Part shown: positions 17,199 to 26,519 of the stretch, one piece after another
Numbering within the stretch: position 1 is the stretch's first letter
Layout of the letters: each line of letters begins with the position of its first letter
NCBI GenBank assembly: GCA_039931615.1
Contig: JBDTRR010000005.1
Coordinates: 1 to 64,000, forward strand
DNA: 64,000 nt
Direction of reading: 5' to 3'
Source of the DNA: JAHFUI01 sp039931615
GTDB taxonomy: Bacteria; Acidobacteriota; Vicinamibacteria; Vicinamibacterales; CAVVIG01
The notes under the pieces: generated by a model
The model's database searches: none
The model's input: only the letters and a program-made list of their open reading frames with translations
Told to the model about the DNA's origin: nothing
Translations under genes and position numbers: made by a program

Positions 17199-17645
17199 CT
17201 ATACGTGCGGGGAGCCGCAGGCGTTTACCGTCGCGGATGAGCTGGTCGCGGTGACCCGCTCGTCGGCGCCTGCAGGTAGGCGCTCGCATCGCGGAAGTAG
17301 TACAGCTCGTACACATTCGGAGCACGAAACCTGGCCGTACAGATACTTGACCGAATGATTGGTCGATGGCATCACGATGACGGCCCCTCGCGGCGTCGTG
17401 CGGGTAAATCGGGAGTACCGGTCGTGACGGAGACCGCAGGTGACGAGCAGCCACGAACGCAGCGTGATCTCGTCCTGCACGTCGACGCCCCCCTGGCGCG
17501 ACGCGTGCTCGATCAGGCGATTGTCGCCGGACGGAAATGCATACGCGCCCCACTGATCCTGCTTGATGTTGTCGACGAACTCGCCGCCGAACGTCAACGT
17601 CTGACGGCCGCGCAGCGCTTGCGTCAGGCGGCTGCTGGGCGATTG
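17199..17645 (-). pseudogene. Frameshifted remnant of a TonB-dependent receptor
   Basis: On the - strand the frame reads SSRLTQALRGRQTLTFGGEF, then VDNIKQDQWGAYAF, GVDVQDEITLRSWLLVTCGL and SVKYLYGQ. This is the pattern of the mid-barrel of a TonB-dependent receptor. At about 17330 the frame is broken; the adjacent frame continues FRAPNVYELYYFRDASAYLQ, the next strand of the same family, before a stop. Neither a signal peptide nor the receptor ends are present. A loss of two bases (or gain of one) near the GGCCAGGTTTCG stretch would explain the shift. This is a dead piece of a receptor, not a small gene. Confidence 0.75.
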
Positions 17646-17777
17646 TGGCTGTCTCCAACAGCACAGGTCGGCAGGGTGGTCCGGGATAGTTTAGGCGTGG
17701 TGACGAATAACCGAATCGCCGTGGCCGTGGGAGTGATGCGCCATCTCACTGGCACGGAGCCCTGCCGGAGAGGCACT

Positions 17778-18173
17778 GTGAGCGAGGCGGTCCTGAAAGC
17801 GGCCCTGAAAGATCGGCGAAGGCGATCAATCGTCGCAGCGACGAGCGTGGCAGCGATGCTGCTGGCGGCTGCCCAGGCGCAGGAACAGGCGACCGCCGGC
17901 AGCATTCTGCGGCGATTGCTCGATACCATCGGCAGCGTGCTGCCAGGCGGATCGCGATCGTCAGCGAGCGCACCGGGGTTTCTTTCACGGTATCGTCCAG
18001 TGCGAGATCACAGCTCAACGGCCGCCCAGTTCCGCATCGAGGCGTTCAATCTCGCCAACACGCCCCATCTGGCCAACCCGAACGCCGATCTGTCCCGCGG
18101 CGACGTCGGCACGATCACGCAGACAGTGGGGAATCCGAGGATTCTGCAGTTCGCACTACGGTTCACATTCTGA
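17778..18173 (+). pseudogene. Chimeric ORF ending in a TonB-receptor C-terminus, coupled to YfiR
   Basis: From GTG 17778 (GGAG seven bases upstream) a 131-codon frame encodes a basic then hydrophobic start (KDRRRRSIVAATSVAAMLLA). It ends with FRIEAFNLANTPHLANPNAD and VGNPRILQFALRFTF, the signature end of large acidobacterial TonB-dependent receptors (final aromatic residue). A true receptor of this class has around 1,000 residues, so the plug and nearly all of the barrel are missing. Its stop overlaps the YfiR start (TGATG), a gene order in which a receptor is followed by yfiR. It may still be translated and drive YfiR. The N-terminal part has no recognised origin. Confidence 0.6.
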
Positions 18174-18772
18174 TGGTCGCGTCGCACCAGCCGCTGCGGC
18201 GGATGGGCCTCGCGGCGTCACTCGGCGTGGCATCGTTGACTCATGCGCCGCTCCCCGTCGCGTTCTCCGCACCGGTCGCGGCGGCGGGTCCGACGGTGGC
18301 GGAGGTCAAGGCGGCGTTTCTCTACAACTTCACCAAATTTACCGAATGGCCGGTCGACGCGCTGCCGCCGGTCGCGCCATTGCTGATCTGCATCGCCGAG
18401 GGTTCACCAGTCCACCCGGCCATCCAGGAGGTCACGAAAGGAGGGGTGGTCCGCGGACATCCGGTCGTCGTCCGGCAGACGAAGCGCGACGGGCCGTTCG
18501 ACGGGTGTCATCTCTTATACGTGGAAGGTCTCAACGAGAAGAGCGCGCTCCAGCTGCTCGAGAAGCTACACGGTGCGCCAGTGTTGTCGGTGAGCGACTT
18601 CAACCGCTTCGCCCAGCTGGGGGGCAGCGCACACCTCTTCATCGAGGATGGCCGAATGCGTTTCGCCGTGAACCTGGACGCAACCCGCCGCATCCAACTG
18701 CGCCTCAGCGCGTTGTTCCTGAGCCTGGCAAGAATCGTCTCGGACGATCCCAACTATCGCTCGCCTCGATAG
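18173..18772 (+). CDS. YfiR family protein
   Basis: A 199-residue exported protein of the YfiR (DUF4154) family: signal region up to about residue 39, then VKAAFLYNFTKFTEWPVDAL, the family signature. A GHPVVVRQ...CHLLYVEG block follows, then the ending INL-type FAVNLDATRRIQLRLSALFLSLARIV. In Pseudomonas YfiR is a periplasmic repressor of the diguanylate cyclase YfiN. No cyclase or sensor gene follows here, so its partner is either elsewhere or lost. ATG 18173 overlaps the preceding stop; ATG 18203 (MGLAASLG) is an alternative. Confidence 0.85.
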   Translation: MVASHQPLRRMGLAASLGVASLTHAPLPVAFSAPVAAAGPTVAEVKAAFLYNFTKFTEWPVDALPPVAPLLICIAEGSPVHPAIQEVTKGGVVRGHPVVVRQTKRDGPFDGCHLLYVEGLNEKSALQLLEKLHGAPVLSVSDFNRFAQLGGSAHLFIEDGRMRFAVNLDATRRIQLRLSALFLSLARIVSDDPNYRSPR

Positions 18773-18980
18773 CGGCGCCGTGGAGCTGAGAATTCTTTCG
18801 GCCGCCGGCGAGACAATTCTCCCGCCCGCCATTTAGTCGTTGCCCTCCTCGTGAGTCACGGCGCCACCAGCGCCAGCTGTGCCGAGTTCTCGTACCGCGC
18901 CGAAACGCGGTGTCCGCCTGGAAGCGCCGCAAGAAACGTCAAGTCGGGCCGGTCCGGCTCGTCTATCATTCGGCCTGCCA

Positions 18981-19901
18981 ATGCCAGGTGCACGCGAAAT
19001 CCTGCAGCTGCTTCGAGACGTCCGCCGCCGTCTCGACGATGACGTGTCGCTGAAGTACCTGGCCGCGCGCGCGGGATGGTCGCCGTTTCATTTCCATCGC
19101 GCGTTCCGCACGGTCACGGGCGAAACGCCGAAGCAATACACTTTGCGGCTCCGGCTCGAACGGGCGGCCGCCCGGCTGCTGACGCACGCCGAGCCCATCG
19201 TGGCGATCGCCGCCGGCGTCGGTTTCGCCAGCCATGAGGTGTTCACGCGCGCCTTTCGCCGCCATTTCCACCGCACGCCCGCTCAGTATCGGGCACGTGG
19301 CACAGGTTGTCTCACGCCAGCGGCTCGGCGCCGGCACGCCGATGTCGTCGCCACGGCCGGCCCCTGCGTCGGCCTGCTTCATTTACCGATTCATCGTCCA
19401 CGGAGTCATGCCATGCCCATGCTATCCATCGAACGCCGCGAGCTGAAGGCGGAGTACACCCTTTTCGTGCGTCTCAAGGCGGCGCGCCACGAGCTCGCAC
19501 AGGCGATCGGAAACGGCGTCGGCAAGGTCTACACGTTCGCGCAACAGGCCGGCATCGCACTGGCCGGGCATCCGTTCACGCGATATCTCTCGGCTGGACC
19601 GGGACTGCTCACCATCGAAGTCGGATTTTACATATCGGCGGCGGCGCTCGGTGGCGGCGACGTCGAAGCCGGCCAGCTTCCGGGCGGCCCTGCCGTCGTG
19701 GCGGTGCATGGCGGTCCGTATGAGCAGCTCGGCGAGACGTACGCCGCGGCCGAGCGCTGGATGGAGGAAAACGCCGTCCGCCCCGCCGACGCGCCCTGGG
19801 AGTGGTACGTCACCGACCCCGCGGAGCATCCCGATCCCTCAGACTGGCGCACCCACGTGTTCTGGCCGATCCAGGCGCGCGATGAGCAGGGTCATTCCTG
19901 A
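18981..19901 (+). CDS. AraC-type regulator with GyrI-like effector domain
   Basis: A 306-residue transcription regulator. Residues about 5-105 form the double helix-turn-helix of the AraC family (SLKYLAARAGWSPFHFHRAF and IVAIAAGVGFASHEVFTRAF, then HFHRTPAQYR). Residues about 150-300 form a GyrI-like small-molecule-binding domain that ends WEWYVTDPAEHPDPSDWRT. This architecture is that of Rob/SoxS-like and BmrR-type multidrug-responsive regulators. No efflux gene is adjacent. ATG 18981 was chosen because translation then starts right at the DNA-binding domain; the frame is open further upstream without a ribosome site. Confidence 0.9.
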   Translation: MPGAREILQLLRDVRRRLDDDVSLKYLAARAGWSPFHFHRAFRTVTGETPKQYTLRLRLERAAARLLTHAEPIVAIAAGVGFASHEVFTRAFRRHFHRTPAQYRARGTGCLTPAARRRHADVVATAGPCVGLLHLPIHRPRSHAMPMLSIERRELKAEYTLFVRLKAARHELAQAIGNGVGKVYTFAQQAGIALAGHPFTRYLSAGPGLLTIEVGFYISAAALGGGDVEAGQLPGGPAVVAVHGGPYEQLGETYAAAERWMEENAVRPADAPWEWYVTDPAEHPDPSDWRTHVFWPIQARDEQGHS

Positions 19902-20009
19902 CGTGTTTTCGCTCACCTTCCTTCGGTAGCCGCAATCGCCCGATGGCCGTGTGAGGTACTTCGAAAGCGGCTTTCCGCACGGTCACGATCAGTGGATGTC
20001 ATCGGGCCG

Positions 20010-21278
20010 CTACCGCCCCGTGGGCAGGGGTGCCACTGCCGTGCGCACGCTGAGGGCCCCGTTGTCGGACGCCGTCCACGCCAGCACCAGTTCGTCCCCG
20101 CGGCGAACCATCCGGGGATAGCCGCTCGTCTCCCGGCCGTCCGCGATCGTCTGTGCCATTGACCGCTCGCCCGCAGACGTGACACGGCGCAGCCGGAACT
20201 GCGATTGCCTGTCGGCGAATTCAATCCAGGACGCCACTGCGGATCCATCCGTGAGGAGGGTCACGGCCACCCGTCCAGTTGATTCGACGTCGTCGAGACG
20301 CACTGGAGTGCCGAAGGTGTGGCCAGCGTCCCGCGAGAAGGCGATGAACGCGTGACCGTCGCCTTTCGCTGCCGTGAACCAGGCGACGGCGACGTCGGCG
20401 CCCCGCGCGGCGAGGGCCGGGCCGTTCACCGGACAGGCCGGAATCATCCAGCCGTCGTCGTGGACGGACGTCGACTCCGTCCACTTGCCGCCGACCAGAC
20501 GGGAGACGTAGATATCACGCACATCTTCCGCACTGCGGTTGCGGAACGCCGCGATTGGTCCCTCAGAAGTGACGGCGACGGCGGTGGGACAGCACTCGCA
20601 GACGCGGTCGTCGACCACGGTGTCGGATAGCTGTTTGCCCGTGGCATCGAATGCGGCGGCGCGGAGTGTCATGGCGCCGACATCTTCGGATGGCATCGCC
20701 CGACCATCGAGCCACGCCAGACCAAGGCCCGCGCCGGGCGTCTCGAAGAGCGAGACGAATCCATGCTGGGTCTTGGTGCCGTCGTGATGGGGCGTCGCGG
20801 CGGCGCTCCAAGTGTGACCATCATCCTTCGAGAACGAGAGGCGGACGTCGTAGGCCTCTTCGTTCTCCTCGGAGTTCCGCTGCAGCCAGTGGGCGGCCAG
20901 AGTGTTGTCGGACAATCGAAGCACCGACGGCAGATCGGCGGAGTTCACGAACCAGTCCGATCCCGCGGCAACGTCGCGCGGCTGGGACCATCCGGCCGAC
21001 GTGCGCTCGGCGAACTTCAAAGTCGCGTGGGGCACGAAGTTCTGGTCCACGATCTCCTCGACCCAGCTCAGAATGGCGCGGTCGCCGAGCGCGGTCAGCT
21101 GCGGCTCCGCGCTGTTCGAGCGAGCGGGGAACTCGGAGGTTTGCAGCGATATTTGCCAGGGAGTGTCGTTGGCGGGACGCCGACAGGCGAGCGCCGATGC
21201 CGCCAGGGAGGCGAGCATCAGCACCAGGACAAGCTTCAAAGGTGTTCTCCGGTCTGTCGATCGCGCTGGTGCCTGCAT
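20010..21278 (-). CDS. Exported sialidase-like (BNR-repeat) propeller protein, likely lipoprotein
   Basis: A 422-residue protein with a hydrophobic leader that ends SALACRRP, probably a lipoprotein. The body has repeated Asp-box-like motifs (SFSKDDGHTW, AFSRDAGHTF) and repeated strands LAWLDGRAM, VAWFTAAKG, ASWIEFAD and LAWTASDN, as expected for a six-bladed sialidase/BNR propeller. A VCECCP cysteine cluster lies in the middle. Catalytic arginines of true sialidases cannot be identified, so enzymatic activity is doubtful. Start taken as ATG 21278; the frame is open to 21365. It is divergent from the TonB receptor gene at 21705. Confidence 0.7.
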   Translation of the reverse strand: MQAPARSTDRRTPLKLVLVLMLASLAASALACRRPANDTPWQISLQTSEFPARSNSAEPQLTALGDRAILSWVEEIVDQNFVPHATLKFAERTSAGWSQPRDVAAGSDWFVNSADLPSVLRLSDNTLAAHWLQRNSEENEEAYDVRLSFSKDDGHTWSAAATPHHDGTKTQHGFVSLFETPGAGLGLAWLDGRAMPSEDVGAMTLRAAAFDATGKQLSDTVVDDRVCECCPTAVAVTSEGPIAAFRNRSAEDVRDIYVSRLVGGKWTESTSVHDDGWMIPACPVNGPALAARGADVAVAWFTAAKGDGHAFIAFSRDAGHTFGTPVRLDDVESTGRVAVTLLTDGSAVASWIEFADRQSQFRLRRVTSAGERSMAQTIADGRETSGYPRMVRRGDELVLAWTASDNGALSVRTAVAPLPTGR

Positions 21279-21704
21279 GGACGGTACCCCTGAGCCCGCA
21301 CCGACGATCGGGGAACGATCGTTGCCGCACGCGAGCGTTGGACCGATCGTAGACCAACCTGACATTCTGGAATGCGAGGTTTTTTCACACGCTCTAGAGC
21401 GGACTCCGCGTACAGAACGGGAAGGACCGCTGCGCCCTCCGCGTCCTCCGCGTCCTCATCTGGTTCGGACTTGTACATCGCCGCTAGACGTTGGTCGCGT
21501 CAGAGACGACGGTTTGGCGGGTAAATTTCAGACAATTCCTCCAGATCGACGCATGGCCCCGTTCTTCGGCTTTTTGGACTTGTTGTATTGTAAAACTGAA
21601 AACGACGCAATTCGTCGCTTGCCACTGAACACTCGCCGTGTTCATCATGGGGTGGGCGGCAACATGTCCGTCGCCGCCCGTTTCCGTCTCGTGGAGGGTT
21701 CGTG
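21279..21704. other. Intergenic region between divergent genes
   Basis: This 426-base stretch separates the propeller gene from the TonB-receptor gene. It has a short degenerate repeat at 21427-21455 built on CGCCCTCC/GCGTCCTCC. It also has a comparatively AT-rich patch at about 21570-21615 (TTGTTGTATTGTAAAACTG) that could hold the receptor promoter, although no clean -35/-10 pair was found. No protein-coding frame looked convincing. Confidence 0.5.
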
Positions 21705-24700
21705 ATGCGTGTTCCGGTGCGGCATTTACTCGCGGTGTTGGCATTCTCGCTGACGCCCACGCTTGCGTTCGCGCAGGCCTCGATCCATGGCGTCGTCAAG
21801 GACAGTTCGGGCGCTCTGCTGCCCGGTGTGACGGTCGAAGCCTCGAGCCTGGCACTGATCGAGAAGGTGCGATCGGCGGTCACGGATGGCAGTGGACAGT
21901 ACGACATCCCGGGCCTTCGTCCTGGAACCTACGCCGTCACCTACAGCCTGTCGGGGTTCACCACGGTCAAGCGCGAGGGTCTTGAACTGGCCGGCACATT
22001 TACGGCGACCGTCAACGTCGAGATGAAAGTCGGTTCCCTGGCCGAGACGATCACCGTCACCGGCGAGACACCCGTCGTCGACGTCGTCAATGCGCGACAG
22101 CAGGCCGTCGTCTCGAATGAAACCCTGTCGGCGATTCCGACGGCACGTTTGTATCACAGCATCGCGACGCTCATTCCCGGGGTGTCGGTCTCCGGCACAC
22201 AGGACGTCGGCGGCATCGCCGGACCAACCACGGTGACGTTCAGCATGCGCGGCGGCCCGGGCAACGAAGGCCGCCTGACGGTCGACGGGATGTCCCTCGG
22301 CGCCTCGTTGAATGGCACCGGCGTGTCGTACACGGTGGCGGATGTCGGCAACGCGCAGGAAATCGTGTTCAACACCGCCGGACAGCTTGGCGAGGCGGAG
22401 GTCGGCGGCCCGTCCATGAATCTCGTGCCGCGACAGGGCGGCAATCGGTTTTCCGGTGCATTCTTCGCCAACGGCGCCAACGACCAGTTCGCCAGCAGCA
22501 ACTACACCGATTCACTCAAGGCTCAAGGACTGCCGGCGCCGACATCGCTGCTGAAAATCTGGGACACGAATGCGGCCATTGGTGGCCCGATCAGGAAAGA
22601 CCGCCTCTGGTTTTTCAGTGCCGTGCGCTATCAGGGAAACCGGAAAACGGCGCCAAATTTCGTCAACGCCAACGCCGACGATCCGACGAAGTGGACCTAT
22701 GTTCCATCCGCCACGCAGGGTACCGACGATGGCACGTGGAAGAATGTCAACGCGCGATTCACACTGCAGGCGACGCCACGCAACAAGTTCAACTTCTTCT
22801 GGGACGAACAGCGGCTGTGCACCTCGTGCATCAGCAGCAGCCAATCGGTGACCAACGCGCCGGAAGCCCACTACAACAACCATGCGCCGCCGCGGGTGCA
22901 GCAGGTCACGTGGTCGTCGCCGGTGACCAACAAGCTTCTGCTCGAGGCCGGCTGGGGCGCCAACCTCATCGACGGGTACGGCACCCGACCGAACGTCTCG
23001 AACTACCGCCAGCTGATTCCCGTCGTCGAGGCTTGTACTGCGGGGTGCGCGGCCAACGGCGGCATCCCCGGACTGGCGTACCGATCGACAGCGGTCGTTC
23101 CCTTCGTCGGGTCCTACACGGCAGATAGCGACGTGTGGAACTGGCGGGCGTCCGCGACGCTGGCGACGGGCCGCAGCACCTTCAAGGCCGGCTACCTTGG
23201 CACGCAGATCGTCAACCACTTCGCGACGGTGACGATGAACGATCAGGCGCTCAGCTACGGCTTCAACAACGGCGCGCCCGCCACGTTCATTCAGTGGGGT
23301 CTGCCGGCGATGCAGAATACGCACGTTCAAGTGCATGCCTTCTACGCGCAGGATTCGTACACGCTTTCGCGGCTGACCTTGTCGGGCGCTCTCCGCTACG
23401 ACCACACCGGCAGCTTCTTCCCCCAGCAGACGGTCGGTCCCAATGCGTGGGTGCCGACAGCGGTGGTGGTTCCGCAAGCGGACGGCACCCATTACAACGA
23501 CCTCACGCCGCGCGCGGCGGCGGTCTATGATGTGTTCGGCGACGGCAAGACGGCTGTCAAGTTCAACGCCGGCAAGTATCTCGCCGCTGCGGATGGCAGT
23601 TCGATCACGGGCGGCCTGACCAATCCGCTGGCGCTGTTTCAGACCAACAGCAGTCCCAACGGAACGAGCGCGAGCGGCGGACGCTCGTGGACCGACAGCA
23701 ATGGCAACTTCCAGGTCGACTGCGCCGTGAACGGCGTGATCCCGATCACCGCCGTCGACGCGCGTGCGTCAGGGGGGGATGCCTGCGGCGCCGGCAATCC
23801 GAACTTCCTGAACTTCAACACCCGGACCACGACCTACGCGCCGGCGATTCTCAGCGGCTGGGGCGTCCGTCCGTATGATTGGAATTTCGGCGTGCAGGTC
23901 CAGCAGCAGCTGCACGCACGTGTGTCCGTCGATGTCGGCTATTTCCGCCGCATCTTCGGCAATTTCAGTGTGACGAACAACCGTGCGCAAACGAACTTCG
24001 GACAGTTCCAGATCACGGCGCCGACCGACAGTCGGCTGCCAGGCGGCGGCGGCCAGACGATTGCCGGCCTGTACAACGTGGACCAGACGCAGTTTGGCAC
24101 GACGAACAATCTGGTCAATCTTGCCGACAACCTCGACGTCGAGCAGCGCCAGCACTGGAATGGGGTCGAAGTGAACTTCACCGCTCGCATGCGCGAGGGG
24201 CTGACATTCCAGGGCGGCACGAGCACGGGCCGGACGTCGACCGATTCATGCGCTGTCCGCGCGGCATTTCCGGCCACGACGCCGACCAACCCCTACTGTC
24301 ACGTCGACAACCCGTTCCTGACGCAGGTCAAAGGTCTCGTCTCGTACGTCGTGCCGAAGGTCGATGTGGTCGTCAGTTCGGCGTTTCAGAGCATTCCCGG
24401 CGCCAATCTCGCGGCCAACTATACCGTCCCGGCAGCGACCATTGCCGCATCGCTCGGCCGGACCCCGACTGGATTCTCCACCGTCAACCTGGTCGCGCCT
24501 GGCACGCTGCAGGGCGATCGGGTCAATCAGGTTGACCTTCGAGCGGGGAAGGTCCTGAAGTTCGGTCGCCTGCGCACGCAGTTCAGCGTCGATCTCTACA
24601 ACGTGTTGAACACATCAGCCGTGCAAACGTACAACCAGGTCTACATTCCCACGGCGACGAGTGGCAGCTCGGCGTGGCTGGCGCCGCAGGCGATTCTTCC

Positions 24701-24740
24701 GGCGCGTTTCGCCAAGCTGACGGCGCAGATCGATTTCTGA
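21705..24740 (+). CDS. Oar-like TonB-dependent receptor (receptor 1)
   Basis: An outer-membrane receptor of 1,011 residues. A signal peptide ends LAFAQ (about 24), and a carboxypeptidase-regulatory-like beta-sandwich follows (IHGVVKDSSGALLPGVTVEA to about 105). Then come a TonB-box/plug region (ETITVTGETPVVDV, IPGVSVSG, FSMRGGPGNEGRLTVDGMS) and a barrel of about 750 residues ending FAKLTAQIDF. GGAGGG lies eight bases before ATG 21705; GTG 21702 is adjacent. Such receptors import large or scarce substrates using TonB energy; the ligand is unknown. An alpha/beta hydrolase gene follows 62 bases downstream, which may process the imported compound. The second receptor at 45693 is a paralogue. Confidence 0.93.
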   Translation: MRVPVRHLLAVLAFSLTPTLAFAQASIHGVVKDSSGALLPGVTVEASSLALIEKVRSAVTDGSGQYDIPGLRPGTYAVTYSLSGFTTVKREGLELAGTFTATVNVEMKVGSLAETITVTGETPVVDVVNARQQAVVSNETLSAIPTARLYHSIATLIPGVSVSGTQDVGGIAGPTTVTFSMRGGPGNEGRLTVDGMSLGASLNGTGVSYTVADVGNAQEIVFNTAGQLGEAEVGGPSMNLVPRQGGNRFSGAFFANGANDQFASSNYTDSLKAQGLPAPTSLLKIWDTNAAIGGPIRKDRLWFFSAVRYQGNRKTAPNFVNANADDPTKWTYVPSATQGTDDGTWKNVNARFTLQATPRNKFNFFWDEQRLCTSCISSSQSVTNAPEAHYNNHAPPRVQQVTWSSPVTNKLLLEAGWGANLIDGYGTRPNVSNYRQLIPVVEACTAGCAANGGIPGLAYRSTAVVPFVGSYTADSDVWNWRASATLATGRSTFKAGYLGTQIVNHFATVTMNDQALSYGFNNGAPATFIQWGLPAMQNTHVQVHAFYAQDSYTLSRLTLSGALRYDHTGSFFPQQTVGPNAWVPTAVVVPQADGTHYNDLTPRAAAVYDVFGDGKTAVKFNAGKYLAAADGSSITGGLTNPLALFQTNSSPNGTSASGGRSWTDSNGNFQVDCAVNGVIPITAVDARASGGDACGAGNPNFLNFNTRTTTYAPAILSGWGVRPYDWNFGVQVQQQLHARVSVDVGYFRRIFGNFSVTNNRAQTNFGQFQITAPTDSRLPGGGGQTIAGLYNVDQTQFGTTNNLVNLADNLDVEQRQHWNGVEVNFTARMREGLTFQGGTSTGRTSTDSCAVRAAFPATTPTNPYCHVDNPFLTQVKGLVSYVVPKVDVVVSSAFQSIPGANLAANYTVPAATIAASLGRTPTGFSTVNLVAPGTLQGDRVNQVDLRAGKVLKFGRLRTQFSVDLYNVLNTSAVQTYNQVYIPTATSGSSAWLAPQAILPARFAKLTAQIDF

Positions 24741-24801
24741 TGCGAAGTCATGCAGTATGATTCGCAGGCGTCATCAATCACTTCACGTGGAGGCGGAAGA
24801 C

Positions 24802-25779
24802 ATGGCACGAATCACCAGGCGGGGTTTCGTCAGGACGTCCAGTGCGCTGGCCGCGGCACCCGCTCTCGCGGCGATTGCGGCCCAGGCGCAGGGGCCCGCG
24901 GCGCCAGACACCGGGAACCTGCGGGTCGAAAAGGACATCGTCTTCGGCAAGGGCGGGAGCATCGATCTGACGCTCGACGTCTACCAGCCGCCGGCCGGCG
25001 TCACGCGGAAGCGCATGGCGATCGTTCATCTCTTCGGCGGTGGATTTTTTGTCGGTAACAAGAACGCCGGCTACATCATCAACGACGCGAAGGCGCTCGG
25101 GGCCAGAGGCTACACGAACATCTCGGCCAACTACCGGCTGCAGACGCAGGGTTTATGGCCGGCCCAGATTCACGACGTCAAGGCCGCGATCCGCTGGACG
25201 CGCGCGAACGCGGCGCGTCTCGGCATCGACGCCAACCGGATCGTCGTCGCCGGGTATTCGGCCGGCGGCATGCTCTCCCTGATGGCGGCCGGCACCAATG
25301 GCAAGAAGGAATTCGAGGGCGACGGCGGCAATGCCGGCGTCAGCTCCGATGTCAACGCGTCGATCGGCGTCTATCCGCTGGCGAGCGCGCAGACGGCCCG
25401 CGGTCTCTTCCCGGAGGGGCAGGCCACGCCCGAGAACATCACGGCGGCTTCGCCGACCACCTATATCAGCGCCACGTTCGCGCCGACGATTTTCATTCAC
25501 GGCACCAAGGACGGGACGGTCCCGGTGCAGTCGAGCGTGGATTTCTTCACCAAGCTCCATGGCCTCGGCGTGCCGTCAACGCTGACGCTGATTCAGGGCG
25601 CCGACCACGCGTTCGACAACAACGCGCCGGACGCGGTCGAGCTAATGGCGGCATCGATCGACCTGTTTCTCGACCGGCTGCTGATCAACCCGAAACCGTA
25701 TCCCTCGTTCGGTGGCGGGGGCGGAGGCCGGGGCGGTAGAGGCGGGCGGGGAGCGGCGCCCGCAGGTCGGGGCCAGTAG
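24802..25779 (+). CDS. Tat-exported alpha/beta hydrolase (esterase/lipase-like)
   Basis: A 325-residue enzyme with a twin-arginine leader (ITRRGFVRTSSALAAAPA). The fold of the BD-FAE/carboxylesterase group is visible: oxyanion region HLFGGGFFVG, catalytic serine in GYSAGGM, acid in GTKDGTVP and histidine in GADHAFDN. The C-terminus is a Gly/Arg-rich tail (GGGGGGRGGRGGRG) of unknown use. ATG 24802 has GGAGGCGGAAGA upstream. The gene follows the TonB receptor closely and is probably co-transcribed with it, which suggests a periplasmic ester hydrolase acting on the receptor's ligand. Confidence 0.88.
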   Translation: MARITRRGFVRTSSALAAAPALAAIAAQAQGPAAPDTGNLRVEKDIVFGKGGSIDLTLDVYQPPAGVTRKRMAIVHLFGGGFFVGNKNAGYIINDAKALGARGYTNISANYRLQTQGLWPAQIHDVKAAIRWTRANAARLGIDANRIVVAGYSAGGMLSLMAAGTNGKKEFEGDGGNAGVSSDVNASIGVYPLASAQTARGLFPEGQATPENITAASPTTYISATFAPTIFIHGTKDGTVPVQSSVDFFTKLHGLGVPSTLTLIQGADHAFDNNAPDAVELMAASIDLFLDRLLINPKPYPSFGGGGGGRGGRGGRGAAPAGRGQ

Positions 25780-25852
25780 TCCTCATCGCATCAGTTTTGC
25801 GAGGGCCGTTCGGAATGGCAGGATGAGCCGGACGCTCCGGACCACAGCGCCA

Positions 25853-26482
25853 TCAAGGTGCAGAAAGCTTCAGACGGCCGCGCGCGTGCGCCGCCAGCAC
25901 CGCGATGCCCGCGGCGTACGCCCGGCGGTGCTCCTGCGTCCAGGGCGGTCCGGCCGGCCGGCCGCGACGGCTGACGAACTCCTCGATGTCGGCAGGCGCG
26001 ACGCCGAGTCGCTCTGCGGCCCGTGCCGTTTCACTACCCCGTCGGCATGTCTGCACGTCGAGCTCGAGCTGCCGGGCCGCGCGGCAGACGGCGAACTGAT
26101 AGAGCATGCCGTCGGCGGCGCAGAGCAGGGGATACGACGCTCTCACAGCGGCGACCGTTGCGGGAAGCGCGTCGAACGGGGGCTCCCGAATCGCCAGGGC
26201 GACAGCCGCATGCGCGGGTGCCAGGTCGCTCACGATTCGCCGCAAGACGTCCGCCGTCCGGGCGGCGATTGATCGCTTGACCCGCGCAATGACGGCGTTG
26301 GCCTCGTCCTCACGCATCGCTGTCGTGTCGTGTTCGTACGGCTGTGTCGGCAGCCCCTGATCGATGAGCGCCACGCGCCGGCGGGCAATGACTGCCGGCA
26401 CGTTCCCACGCGCTGCCACGCAGATCAGGTGGGCCCAGCCGATATGGTCGGCCACGCTCACCACACACGGTGCGGGTGTCAT
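25853..26482 (-). CDS. Conserved-looking hypothetical protein
   Basis: A 209-residue protein with no family recognised. It has no signal peptide or membrane helix. The N-terminus (VVSVADHIGWAHLICVAARG) and an internal helix-rich alanine region (VLRRIVSDLAPAHAAVALAI; DGMLYQFAVCRAARQLEL) look like a folded cytoplasmic domain. The last 40 residues (ERLGVAPADIEEFVSRRGRP) could form a small helical cap. Third codon positions are GC-rich and the frame has sensible composition. It is 37 bases downstream of the VOC gene on the same strand, so the two could be co-transcribed. Confidence 0.6.
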   Translation of the reverse strand: MTPAPCVVSVADHIGWAHLICVAARGNVPAVIARRRVALIDQGLPTQPYEHDTTAMREDEANAVIARVKRSIAARTADVLRRIVSDLAPAHAAVALAIREPPFDALPATVAAVRASYPLLCAADGMLYQFAVCRAARQLELDVQTCRRGSETARAAERLGVAPADIEEFVSRRGRPAGPPWTQEHRRAYAAGIAVLAAHARGRLKLSAP

Positions 26483-26519
26483 CTCGTCAACCCGCCGATC
26501 AGGCGAACGGCGCGGCAGG

